Assembly (NCBI RefSeq): GCF_024505165.1
Contig: NZ_JANIBK010000004.1
Span: 1 to 64,000 of the forward strand
Reading direction: 5' to 3'
DNA: 64,000 nucleotides
DNA from: Methylomonas rivi
GTDB lineage: Bacteria > Pseudomonadota > Gammaproteobacteria > Methylococcales > Methylomonadaceae
Position numbers and translations under genes: made by a program
In this document: one piece after another, positions 36,778-45,430 of the stretch
Numbering within the stretch: the stretch's first letter is position 1
Layout of the letters: each line of letters begins with the position of its first letter
The notes under the pieces: generated by a model
What the model was told of the DNA's origin: nothing
The model's input: the letters and a program-made list of their open reading frames with translations, nothing else
Databases searched by the model: none

Positions 36778-38283
36778 ATGACGCTACAAGCCTATCAAGA
36801 AAAAGCCGCCGTCTGCTGGGCGGACTGCAAGCAACGTTACGCTGTATTCATGGCCAACCCGCATTTGAGCGGCGGACAAAAATTGGCGGTACATTATTTC
36901 ACGGTCGCCATGGTGTTGTTCATGGCGCAACTGCTGTTCGGTTTATTGGCCGGCCTGCAATTTCTGTTTCCGAGCTTTTTATACGAAATCCTGGATTTCA
37001 ACGTTAACCGCATGGTGCACATCAATGCCATGGTGGTCTGGATGCTGTACGGCTTCATCGGCTCGGTGTACTGGTTTCTGGAAGACGAAAGCGGCGTCGA
37101 AATCGTCGGCCTGAAATGGGGACGACTGGCATTCTGGGTGTTGACCGGCGCGGTCGCCATCGTGGTGCTGGTGTATCTGTTCATCCAGTTCGGCGCCGGC
37201 AACGACACGTCGCTGTGGCTGATCAACGAAGGCCGCGAATATATCGAAGCCCCGCGCTGGGCCGACATCGGTATCGTCGCCGTGGTGTTGACCTTCTTTT
37301 ATAACGTCGCCGCCACCTTTGCCAAGGGCAAATGGTCCGGTATTGCCGGCGTGTTGACCTTGGATCTGGTCGCCTTGGCCGGCCTGTATCTGGCCGGTAT
37401 GTTTTATGTTACCAACATTTCGGTCGACCAATATTGGTGGTGGTGGGTGATCCACTTATGGGTGGAAGCCACCTGGGAAGTATTGGTAGGCTGTATCATG
37501 GCCTGGAGCTTGATGAAACTGCTTGGCGTGCGCCGGCAAGTGGTGCAAACCTGGCTGTATATCGAAGTAGCCTTGATGTTCGGCTCCGGCATTTTGGGCT
37601 TGGGCCATCATTATTTCTGGATCGGCACGCCCGAATACTGGTTCACCATCGGCGGTTTTTTCTCCGCGCTGGAACCGATTCCGTTGGTGGCGATGGTGGT
37701 GCATTCTATTTACGACTCTGGCGTGCACCGGTTTAAAAACAGCAATCATCCGGCCTTGGCCTGGGTGATCGCGCACGCTTTCGGCAACTTTTTAGGCGCC
37801 GGCGTCTGGGGCTTCATGCATACCTTGCCGCAGATCAATCTCTACACCCACGGCACCCAGTGGTCGGCCTCGCATGGCCATCTGGCCTTCTTCGGCGCCT
37901 ACGCCACCATCAACATCGCCTTCTTTTATCTGGCGGTGCAACAAGCCCGCGGCAATGTCTGGATGGGCGGCGACTTGGTCAACGGCTGGCGCTGGAAAAC
38001 CGCCGCGGTGTTGTTAAATCTGGGCGTTTTGGGCATGACGGTAGCGCTGCTGATCGCCGGTTACGAACAATCGTTTATCGAACGCGCCGTGGAAGGTTCC
38101 ACTTGGGCCGGCTATTTCGCCGCCCAAAACCATCCCTGGTTCATGCAGGCCATGGTCTGGCGCATGGTGTTCGGATTGATGACGGCGGCGGGCGGCGGCC
38201 TGCTGTTCTGGGACTTGCTGGAAATCGGCAAGGGCGAGCAGAGGCCGGCGGCAATAATTGGCGATGCGGCAACTGCTGAATGA
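36778..38283 (+). CDS. norB: Nitric oxide reductase large (haem b/b3, FeB) subunit
   Basis: 501 residues, a haem-copper-oxidase superfamily member with about 12 membrane helices. Haem and FeB ligands are visible: MVHINAMVV, HLWVEATWEV (FeB His plus the conserved Glu), GLGHHYFWIG (two FeB His) and HGTQWSASHGHLAFFG (haem His). SALEPIP carries the second Glu known to be important in cNor. There is no N-terminal quinol-oxidase extension, so this is the cytochrome-c-dependent cNor working with NorC. A strong hairpin with a T6 tract lies 104 bp downstream. NorD and NorQ are not adjacent. Confidence 0.96.
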   Translation: MTLQAYQEKAAVCWADCKQRYAVFMANPHLSGGQKLAVHYFTVAMVLFMAQLLFGLLAGLQFLFPSFLYEILDFNVNRMVHINAMVVWMLYGFIGSVYWFLEDESGVEIVGLKWGRLAFWVLTGAVAIVVLVYLFIQFGAGNDTSLWLINEGREYIEAPRWADIGIVAVVLTFFYNVAATFAKGKWSGIAGVLTLDLVALAGLYLAGMFYVTNISVDQYWWWWVIHLWVEATWEVLVGCIMAWSLMKLLGVRRQVVQTWLYIEVALMFGSGILGLGHHYFWIGTPEYWFTIGGFFSALEPIPLVAMVVHSIYDSGVHRFKNSNHPALAWVIAHAFGNFLGAGVWGFMHTLPQINLYTHGTQWSASHGHLAFFGAYATINIAFFYLAVQQARGNVWMGGDLVNGWRWKTAAVLLNLGVLGMTVALLIAGYEQSFIERAVEGSTWAGYFAAQNHPWFMQAMVWRMVFGLMTAAGGGLLFWDLLEIGKGEQRPAAIIGDAATAE

Positions 38284-38359
38284 GTCTGTTTTTATCATGG
38301 AAAGAACCTGGATGGGTTGCCTAAACAATCCATCCAATTCGACACATGAGCGCTGAAAA

Positions 38360-38560
38360 TCAACAAGGAAAAGCGTTTTGGATATGCCGCTTGAAAAAGC
38401 GGTTTTTTGAGCGAGCATTAATAAATGCTTCAAAGGTCTGTTCAGGCACATGGCAAAATTCTTGCGGTTTGTCGTTACGGAATGACACCCGCAATTTATG
38501 GGTTTTCTCGTCGTATCCCACAACGTCGATAGTGCTGGATTTGACCGTTTGTATTTTCAT
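38360..38560 (-). CDS. KTSC-domain mini-protein
   Basis: 66 residues from the ATG at 38560, spanning essentially one KTSC domain. VKSSTIDVVGYDEKTHKLRV, the VPEQTFEAFINARS segment and the ending NRFFKRHIQ fit the family pattern (SS.I..VGYD, VP...Y..L..A.S.G.FF...I). KTSC domains are short beta-rich modules that occur alone or fused to lysyl-tRNA synthetase-like or other proteins; their function is not established. The gene lies on the opposite strand to norB. The intrinsic terminator for the nor operon (38387-38408) is inside its 3' coding part, an unusual overlap. An upstream in-frame extension to 38758 is possible but has no family match. Confidence 0.7.
   Translation of the reverse strand: MKIQTVKSSTIDVVGYDEKTHKLRVSFRNDKPQEFCHVPEQTFEAFINARSKNRFFKRHIQNAFPC
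38387..38408 (+). terminator. Intrinsic terminator of the nor operon
   Basis: A 6 bp GC-rich stem (CCGCTT at 38387-38392, AAGCGG at 38397-38402) with a GAAA tetraloop and TTTTTT at 38403-38408. It is the clearest factor-independent terminator in the window, 104 bp after norB on the same strand. It lies inside the antisense KTSC coding sequence. Confidence 0.8.
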
Positions 38561-38705
38561 GGGACACCCCGCATACCTGCTAAAGCCGGTTAGGTATTGG
38601 GGGATAGTCAATAGTTCCGAAGCGAAAGCGGAAACGTCGCACCTGCTTTGGACGCCCCCTATCCGCTGGCCGACCATGCCGTTTCGGCCGTGCCTGATAA
38701 CCGCA

Positions 38706-41432
38706 TCATTTATCGGCGAAAGCCGACTGTTCCGCAACAGGCCCGAACTGCAATTCAAATACCTCTACCGGCAGCGCCCGGCTATATAAAAAACCCTGGT
38801 AAAGGCGGCAACCGTGCGCTTCCAGGAACGAACGCTGAGCTTCCGTCTCCACCCCCTCGGCAATACTTTCTATTTTCAAATTATTAGCCATGCCGATAAT
38901 GGTTTGCACGATAACTGCGTCGCTTTGGGTCAGCCCGATATTACGGACGAAGGATTGGTCTATTTTCAACTGGTCTATCGGCAGTTTGGTGAGGTAGTAC
39001 AAGGATGAGTAACCGGTGCCGAAATCGTCCAAGGAAAAGCTGACGCCGATTTTTTTCAGTTGGTGCATCTTGACGATAGTATCGTCGATATCATTCAGCA
39101 CCAGCGTCTCGGTAAGTTCGAGTTTCAACCGGTTGGGGTTGACCGAATACTTGCTTAGCGAATCCAGGACTTGCGCGACAAAGTTTGCTTGATGGAATTG
39201 CCGGGCGCTGACGTTGACGGCAAGTTGCAACGCGGCATGATCGGGGTCGGATTCCCAGCGCCGCAGCTGAGCGCATGCGGCGTCCAATACCCATTGCCCC
39301 ATGGGCAAGATCAACCCGGTTTCCTCGGCCAACGGAATAAAGTCCAGCGGCGGAACCATGCCGAGCCGCGGGTGTATCCAGCGTATCAATACTTCCGCGC
39401 TCAATATTTGCCCGGCTTGGTTTACCTGCATCTGATAAAAAAGCCTGAATTGGTCTCCGGTCAAGGCCGCGCGCAAGTCGCGTTCCGTCTCGCTGCGTTT
39501 CTCCAATGCCGCCTGCATGGCCGGATCGTAAAAAAGCAGACTGTTGCGTCCGCAGCGCTTGGCTTGATACAAGGCGGTATCCGCGCAGCGTAACAATTCC
39601 TCGGCGCTAGTGTCCTGGTGGCGGAATAATATAACCCCCATGCTGGCCGAACAATGGTGCTCGAATCCTTGCAATAAATAGGGCCGGCCAATCGCCGCGA
39701 GCATCTTGTTTCCCACGATTTTGGTATGGTTGGACGCTTGCGAGTAATCCTTGCTCAAGCCGTTAAGAATCACCACAAATTCGTCGCCGCCCAATCTGGC
39801 TACCGTATCGCCTTCCCGCACACAGGCCTGCACGCGCTGCGCCACCTCCACCAATAACAAATCGCCCGCGTTATGGCCTTTGGTGTCGTTAAGCGTTTTG
39901 AAGTTATCCAGGTCGATAAACAAGGCCGCGCCGTGATTTGCATGCCGGGCATTGCCGGCGATGGATTGTTGCAAACGGTCGTACAACAGGCGCCGATTCG
40001 GTAAGTTGGTGAGCGGGTCATAGAAAGCCAGGCGTTCAATTTCGGCTTCGGCCCGTTTTTGAGCCATCACTCTGCTAAAATTTTCCAGCGCGAAATTGAT
40101 ATCCATCGACATCTCAAGCAAAAGATCGCGCGCGGCTTCGTCGAAGGCGTTAGCTTGATCGGCATACAGAATGAACGCACCGATTGCGGTATCGTTTCGG
40201 TACAGCGGTAACGAAGCCGATGCCGCCCAACCAGCCTTCACGCCGAGCGCTTTCCAAGGCGCGGTGACCGGGTCGTTGATAAAATCCTGGCACCAATAAG
40301 GCCGCTGTTCCCGAATGGCCGTTCCGGTTGGACCGTGCCCGTACGGGCTGTCGGCATCTACCGATGCCTCAAGGTATTGCAAATCATCGGCTCCTTCGCC
40401 GAAACTGGCGACCGGCTTAATCAATTTGGTTTCGGCATCGATCATGCCGACCCAGGCCATCTTCATGCCGCCAAATTGCACGGCGGCCCGGCATATCTCC
40501 AAAAACAGCTCCGCTTCGCCGCTACAATGCGCTATGGCTTTGTTGCAACGGCTCAAGGCGGCATACAAGCGCATATGCCGTTGGATTTTTTCTTCGGCCG
40601 CTTTACGCTCGGTAATGTCGCGCGCGATACCCAAGACGCCGATTAACTTGCCGTCCCGGTCCAGCATCGGTGTCTTGAGGGTTTCGAACAGCCCCCGGTA
40701 ACCGTTATCGGCAAAGGTCAGCCACTCCTCGTTGGTGTTCACGTTGCCCGCGGCCATGGCCTTCAAATCGTTTTCCCGAAAAAGATCGGCCAACTCGCGG
40801 CCGACAAAATCGTAATCCGTTTTACCGACGATTTGCGCTTCCTTGGCGCCGAAAAAACGTTCGAACTGCCGATTACAGGCCAGATAAACGCCTTCCGGAT
40901 CCTTTAACCAAACCGGCTCGGGGATGGTATACAACAGCGTTTGCAATTGCGTATTCGCCAGCATCAGCTCATCCAGACTTGTCCTCAGCTTGGCTTCGCT
41001 TTCGGCCAGCCGCCGGCTACGTTCCGTTACCAGCTCCTCAAGATGGTTGCGGAGTCTATCGATTTCCAGATGGGTACGCACCCGGCTCAACAATTCCTCG
41101 CGCTGATAGGGTTTGGTCACAAAATCGACCGCACCCAAACCAAAGCCTTGCACCTTTTCATCGGTGTCGGACAGCGCGCTAATGAAGATCACGGGCACGT
41201 TTCGGGTATCGGGATTAGCCTTGAGTCTGCGGCAAACCTCGAAACCGTCCATGCCGGGCATCAGGATATCCAGCAATACCAAGTCGGGCGGGTTACCGAT
41301 AGTCGATTCTATGGCCAACTCCCCATTAATAGCGGCGCGAACTTCGTAGCCTTCCGCCTTCAGCAAGTCGCTCAACAACTTCAGAGAAGCCGCCGTGTCG
41401 TCTACTACCAATATGTTATTTTTCTTTGACAT
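38706..41432 (-). CDS. Response regulator REC-PAS-GAF-GGDEF-EAL
   Basis: 908 residues. An N-terminal receiver domain (1-120) has Asp11-Asp12 and phosphoacceptor Asp55 in VLLDILMPG. PAS (about 160-275, ending GIARDITERK) and GAF-like (about 295-450) domains follow. The GGDEF domain has intact RLGGDEF, and the EAL domain reads AEVLIRW with LDDFGTGYSS, LKIDQSF and IAEGVET, so both activities are plausible. It starts 7 bp after the hybrid kinase gene and is the last gene of a TonB receptor-YfiR-kinase operon. The kinase is its likely phosphodonor, giving a route from periplasmic signal to c-di-GMP level. Confidence 0.9.
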   Translation of the reverse strand: MSKKNNILVVDDTAASLKLLSDLLKAEGYEVRAAINGELAIESTIGNPPDLVLLDILMPGMDGFEVCRRLKANPDTRNVPVIFISALSDTDEKVQGFGLGAVDFVTKPYQREELLSRVRTHLEIDRLRNHLEELVTERSRRLAESEAKLRTSLDELMLANTQLQTLLYTIPEPVWLKDPEGVYLACNRQFERFFGAKEAQIVGKTDYDFVGRELADLFRENDLKAMAAGNVNTNEEWLTFADNGYRGLFETLKTPMLDRDGKLIGVLGIARDITERKAAEEKIQRHMRLYAALSRCNKAIAHCSGEAELFLEICRAAVQFGGMKMAWVGMIDAETKLIKPVASFGEGADDLQYLEASVDADSPYGHGPTGTAIREQRPYWCQDFINDPVTAPWKALGVKAGWAASASLPLYRNDTAIGAFILYADQANAFDEAARDLLLEMSMDINFALENFSRVMAQKRAEAEIERLAFYDPLTNLPNRRLLYDRLQQSIAGNARHANHGAALFIDLDNFKTLNDTKGHNAGDLLLVEVAQRVQACVREGDTVARLGGDEFVVILNGLSKDYSQASNHTKIVGNKMLAAIGRPYLLQGFEHHCSASMGVILFRHQDTSAEELLRCADTALYQAKRCGRNSLLFYDPAMQAALEKRSETERDLRAALTGDQFRLFYQMQVNQAGQILSAEVLIRWIHPRLGMVPPLDFIPLAEETGLILPMGQWVLDAACAQLRRWESDPDHAALQLAVNVSARQFHQANFVAQVLDSLSKYSVNPNRLKLELTETLVLNDIDDTIVKMHQLKKIGVSFSLDDFGTGYSSLYYLTKLPIDQLKIDQSFVRNIGLTQSDAVIVQTIIGMANNLKIESIAEGVETEAQRSFLEAHGCRLYQGFLYSRALPVEVFELQFGPVAEQSAFADK

Positions 41433-41439
41433 GCCAATC

Positions 41440-44400
41440 CTAAACGGTCCGCAGCGCCTTCAGAATCGCCGGATAATCGAAATTATAAACAAGCCGGCTT
41501 AATATGTTCTGTAATTGCGGATCGTAATCCGCAATCCGTTCAATAATCAGTTCCATACGCTCGCTTTCCAGGCTGACCACCGCGCTCTCCAGGTCGCGGC
41601 GCAATTGCTCCGGCAACACGGCCAGCATATCCGCCGTCAATGCTACGGATTCATTTGCGGCTGTTTCGGTTTCCGCGTAGACGAACTTTGCGCCCAGCAG
41701 GCTGGACATACATTCATAGATATCGCCGGCTTGAAACGGTTTGCTTATAAGGCTATCCATACCGGCAATCAACATTTCGGTGCGCTGCTCGGAAAACGCG
41801 GATGCGGTGACCGCAACGATTTTTACCCGCCGGCCTTCGGGACTTTGACGGATGACTTTTGTCGCTTCCACGCCGTCCATGACCGGCATTTGTCTGTCCA
41901 TCAATATTAAATGCGGGTGCCATTTATGGAATAATTCCACCGCTTCCCGGCCGTTTTCCGCCTGTTTGACCTGAAAACCGAGCGGTTCCAGCAGGTTGAC
42001 CAGCAACAGCCGATTGTCTTGCTGATCTTCCGCCACGAGTATCCGAAACGTGGGTTGACCGGGCGCCAAGCTCAAGACATCCCGTTCTTCCGTGCCATGC
42101 AACCTGCCGATATCGACGGCGTCGGCAATGCCCAACGGTAAATCGATGCGAAACAGCGAGCCCTTGCCCGGCGTGCTTTCCAGGCTAAGATGCCCCTTCA
42201 TCAGCTGCACGAATTGCCGGGTGATGCTTAAGCCGAGTCCGGTGCCTTTGTTATCCGCCGTTTTACCCAATTGCACGAAGGGTTCGAAGATACGTTGTTG
42301 ATCTTCCGGGGCGATACCGGGACCCGTATCTTCAACTTCGATCAATAAGTGCGAAACGGCGTTGTTTTTGGTGCCCAGGCGTATGGTTACACCGCCATGC
42401 TCGGTAAATTTCAGGGCATTGCCCACCAAGTTGATTAACACTTGGCGTAAGCGGGCTTGGTCGCCAACAATGTAACGCGGAAAATCGGAAGACTGATCAA
42501 TGGTGAGCTCCAGCTGTTTTTCCTTGGCCCGCCCCTGCATCATATCCATTACATCGCATAACATACCCCCCAAATCGAAGGCCTCCTCTTCCAGTTGGAT
42601 CCGACCCGCTTCGATCTTGGCCATTTCCAAGACGTCATTGATCAGCGTCAACAAATGTTCGCCGCTACGGTTAATGATATCGACGTTGCGCCTGTCCGCC
42701 TCCGGCAACAGAGGGTTTTTGCGCATAATCGAGGAAAAACCCAGAATGGCGTTCAACGGCGTGCGCAGCTCATGACTCATGTTGGCCAAAAACACGCTTT
42801 TGGCTTTGTTGGCCGCCTCGGCGGCGTCCCGGGTTAACATGAGTTCTTGCGTCCGTTGCCGCACGGTTTCTTCCAGTTGGTCCCGGTAGCGCCTGAGTTC
42901 GACTTCCGCTCGTTTTTGCTCGGTTATATCGCGCGCAATCTTGGAGGCACCTATAATTTCGCCTTGCTGGTTTTTCAACGGAGACACTGTCACCGAAACA
43001 TCGATTAGCCGACCATCCTTGCGGCGGCGCACGGTTTCATAGTGCCGAATAAACTCGCCGCGGCGGATCTTCTCCTGTATCTCTCGCTCTTCGTTCAACC
43101 GGTCGCCGGGAATCAACTCGGTAACCCTATGCCCAATAATTTCGTCTGCCCGGTATCCCAGCATGCGTTCCGCGCCCTTATTCCAGTTGATGATGACGCC
43201 GTCCAGCGTTTTGCCTACGATGGCATCGTCGGAGGATTCGACAATCGCGGCGTATTCCGTCAACAGTTTCTCGGTTTGCTTGCGTTCGGTAATATCCCGG
43301 CAGATTGCCAGATTGTATTTCCGGCCATCGAACTCAAAATAGTTCGCCGTCAATTCCACCGGAAAAATACGCCCGTCCCGGGTACGGTGTCTGGTTTCGA
43401 ACTGCATTTGGCGGCGGATGGACAACTCCCGCCAAAAGTTCTCCCAAACCTCCGGCGACCAGTCGGGATCGATATCGAATACGCCCATACCGCCGGTAAG
43501 CTCTTCACGGCTATATCCCAAGGTGGTAACGGCGCTCTGGTTGACATAGAGAAAATGAGGGTCGTTGTCGCCCATCAGCGTAATAGTTTCCTTTACCTGA
43601 TCCATGGCGTGGGTCAGCAATTGCAATTGGTGCTGGGCGTGTTTACGTTCGGTGAGATCATAGGCCAGGCCGACAAAACCGGCGGTCCGGCCGCTTTCTT
43701 CCCGCAGACGGGTAACTGACAGATTAACCGGGATCCGCTTGCCGTCCTTACGAATGAAAGTCCATTCGTTTTCCTCCGGCAAATCATGCATCGGCCGGAT
43801 CGTAAACGCTTCGAATCCCGGCGCTATTGTTGTACCCAGCTGTGCGGATAAACGAGTGGCGTACCTGCTTATCTCATCGGGATCGTGCCATAGTGTGGGC
43901 GTCTGTTTACCTATCACCTCCTTTGCCGCGTACCCCAGCAAACGTTCGGCGGCGGGATTGAAGCTATTGATTATGCCGCCGCAATCGCTGGAGATAATAG
44001 CGTAGGCCGCGTCGTCTAGAATGGTACGCTGAAAAATGCTGAGCCGCTGTAGATGTTCTTCCCGTTCCTGAATGGCTTGCATCATGCTATTGAAATTTTG
44101 ACCTAGGCGGCCTATCTCATCCGTACTGGTAGCAGGCACGCGCTGCTTGTAGTCGGCGGTAACCCGGACCCGCTCGGTCGCTTCGGTCAATAATGCAATC
44201 GGACGCACGATAGTCCGGCGCAAGATAGTCAGTTGCCCGAACGTGGTCGTCAACAACACAGCTATGCCGGCGCCGAAGATCCAAAGCGCCAAATGAGTTT
44301 GCTTGCCGAGTTGCTCCAAGCGCATGGTCATGCGGAGGCGTCCGCCGTTCGGTAAGGCTTGCCATAATTCAGCCGAACCATCCTCGATGCGGATCCCGTC

Positions 44401-44739
44401 CGATTTGAGGCTCGAAATTTGCAGCGGTGAATCGGATGCGAGATTGATGCCCGCCAGCACTCGGCCGTTTTCCAAAAAAATTTGCGCTTCACGTATCTGC
44501 GAATAAGCCCTTAGAGTATCCAGAACTTCCTGCGCGCGCGCGGGGTCCTCGAAGGCCACCGCCGCGTCCGTTCCGACGGAGATAAGCCGCGCATAGGGTT
44601 CCATGATCTGCCGCACCCGGGTTTCCAGCGTGAAGCGATCGACGAGTATGAATGCGACACCTCCGACTATGAATGCCAGCAGCGCCGCCCCCCAAAGCAC
44701 TCGCGCCAGCCTGTTGTAAATATTGTGCTGGAAAGACAT
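41440..44739 (-). CDS. CHASE8-HAMP-multi-PAS hybrid sensor histidine kinase
   Basis: 1099 residues. TM1 at about 13-33, a periplasmic CHASE8-like domain at 36-150 (PYARLISVGTDAAVAFEDPA), TM2 at about 150-170 and HAMP to about 225. Three PAS domains follow, each ending in an RDITE-like or DLTE-like motif. A HisKA domain has the phosphoacceptor in MSHELRTPLNAIL, then HATPase_c (DTGPGIAPEDQQ, GTGLGLSITRQF) and a REC domain (LILMDRQMPVMDG). A short helical C-terminus may be a degenerate phosphotransfer module. CHASE8 is the YfiN/TpbB-type input normally inhibited by YfiR, and a yfiR gene lies just 4 bp upstream. That link is strong by context, inferred by function. Confidence 0.9.
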   Translation of the reverse strand: MSFQHNIYNRLARVLWGAALLAFIVGGVAFILVDRFTLETRVRQIMEPYARLISVGTDAAVAFEDPARAQEVLDTLRAYSQIREAQIFLENGRVLAGINLASDSPLQISSLKSDGIRIEDGSAELWQALPNGGRLRMTMRLEQLGKQTHLALWIFGAGIAVLLTTTFGQLTILRRTIVRPIALLTEATERVRVTADYKQRVPATSTDEIGRLGQNFNSMMQAIQEREEHLQRLSIFQRTILDDAAYAIISSDCGGIINSFNPAAERLLGYAAKEVIGKQTPTLWHDPDEISRYATRLSAQLGTTIAPGFEAFTIRPMHDLPEENEWTFIRKDGKRIPVNLSVTRLREESGRTAGFVGLAYDLTERKHAQHQLQLLTHAMDQVKETITLMGDNDPHFLYVNQSAVTTLGYSREELTGGMGVFDIDPDWSPEVWENFWRELSIRRQMQFETRHRTRDGRIFPVELTANYFEFDGRKYNLAICRDITERKQTEKLLTEYAAIVESSDDAIVGKTLDGVIINWNKGAERMLGYRADEIIGHRVTELIPGDRLNEEREIQEKIRRGEFIRHYETVRRRKDGRLIDVSVTVSPLKNQQGEIIGASKIARDITEQKRAEVELRRYRDQLEETVRQRTQELMLTRDAAEAANKAKSVFLANMSHELRTPLNAILGFSSIMRKNPLLPEADRRNVDIINRSGEHLLTLINDVLEMAKIEAGRIQLEEEAFDLGGMLCDVMDMMQGRAKEKQLELTIDQSSDFPRYIVGDQARLRQVLINLVGNALKFTEHGGVTIRLGTKNNAVSHLLIEVEDTGPGIAPEDQQRIFEPFVQLGKTADNKGTGLGLSITRQFVQLMKGHLSLESTPGKGSLFRIDLPLGIADAVDIGRLHGTEERDVLSLAPGQPTFRILVAEDQQDNRLLLVNLLEPLGFQVKQAENGREAVELFHKWHPHLILMDRQMPVMDGVEATKVIRQSPEGRRVKIVAVTASAFSEQRTEMLIAGMDSLISKPFQAGDIYECMSSLLGAKFVYAETETAANESVALTADMLAVLPEQLRRDLESAVVSLESERMELIIERIADYDPQLQNILSRLVYNFDYPAILKALRTV

Positions 44740-44743
44740 CGCC

Positions 44744-45370
44744 TTATCTCACCTTACGGATCACACCGTGCTCCAAAATGCCGCTGGATACCTCCAGCAT
44801 CTTGGTCTGAATAGTCAATGCAACCGCTCGCGCTTGGTCCAAATTGATATTCATATGCACTCTGTCATCGACGTTGAATTGTATTATCCCGCCTTCCCGC
44901 AAAAATTCCGGCGCATCGCCGACTGTCAGTACCGGTTTATTTTTAATTTGATCCAGCGCCCAACGGCGGCGGCCGGCACTTTTATAGGCAATAAACACGA
45001 TGTGGCAGTCGGGCATTTCATCCAGGCTATCGGCACGTAACACCTTGAACGCACGCCCCTTTTCAGTACGATTGCTAAATGTGGTTTCCATAATATCGCC
45101 GAAAGGGTCGTCGCCCAGAATACCGATAACCCAAGACGATCGATCGTCGGCGAATGCATGGGACGGCCATTCGACATAATGGGCGAAGTTGCGCAGAAAA
45201 GCCGCTTCCACTTCATTTGGGTGCTTTCTGTCTTGGCTCGCCCCTATGCCGGGTAACACCAGCAGGCATGTTATCAATCCGATACCAATTGTTCTTAGTA
45301 TGCCGTTGAGTTTGCAGCAGTCAACAGACTTTGAGGGCAAGCTGGATACCCAGGGACTCTTTACTGTCAT
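44744..45370 (-). CDS. yfiR: YfiR family periplasmic regulator (DUF4154)
   Basis: 208 residues with a signal-like hydrophobic helix at about 25-44 (LRTIGIGLITCLLVLPGIGA). The mature domain matches YfiR: PNEVEAAFLRNFAHYVEWPS near the start, IGILGDDPFG and GRAFKVLRADSLDEMPDCHIVF, then the C-terminal VHMNINLDQARAVAL. In Pseudomonas YfiR binds and inhibits the CHASE-domain cyclase YfiN in the periplasm. Here the adjacent gene encodes a hybrid kinase with a CHASE8-like domain instead of a cyclase. The start at 45370 gives an unusually long n-region of 25 residues. It is 60 bp downstream of the TonB receptor gene and 4 bp upstream of the kinase gene. Confidence 0.88.
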   Translation of the reverse strand: MTVKSPWVSSLPSKSVDCCKLNGILRTIGIGLITCLLVLPGIGASQDRKHPNEVEAAFLRNFAHYVEWPSHAFADDRSSWVIGILGDDPFGDIMETTFSNRTEKGRAFKVLRADSLDEMPDCHIVFIAYKSAGRRRWALDQIKNKPVLTVGDAPEFLREGGIIQFNVDDRVHMNINLDQARAVALTIQTKMLEVSSGILEHGVIRKVR

Positions 45371-45430
45371 CCGGGATATTCCACCGACAGAGGGGCGGCA
45401 ACGGTGTTTTGGCGCGGCATGGGGGCTGAC

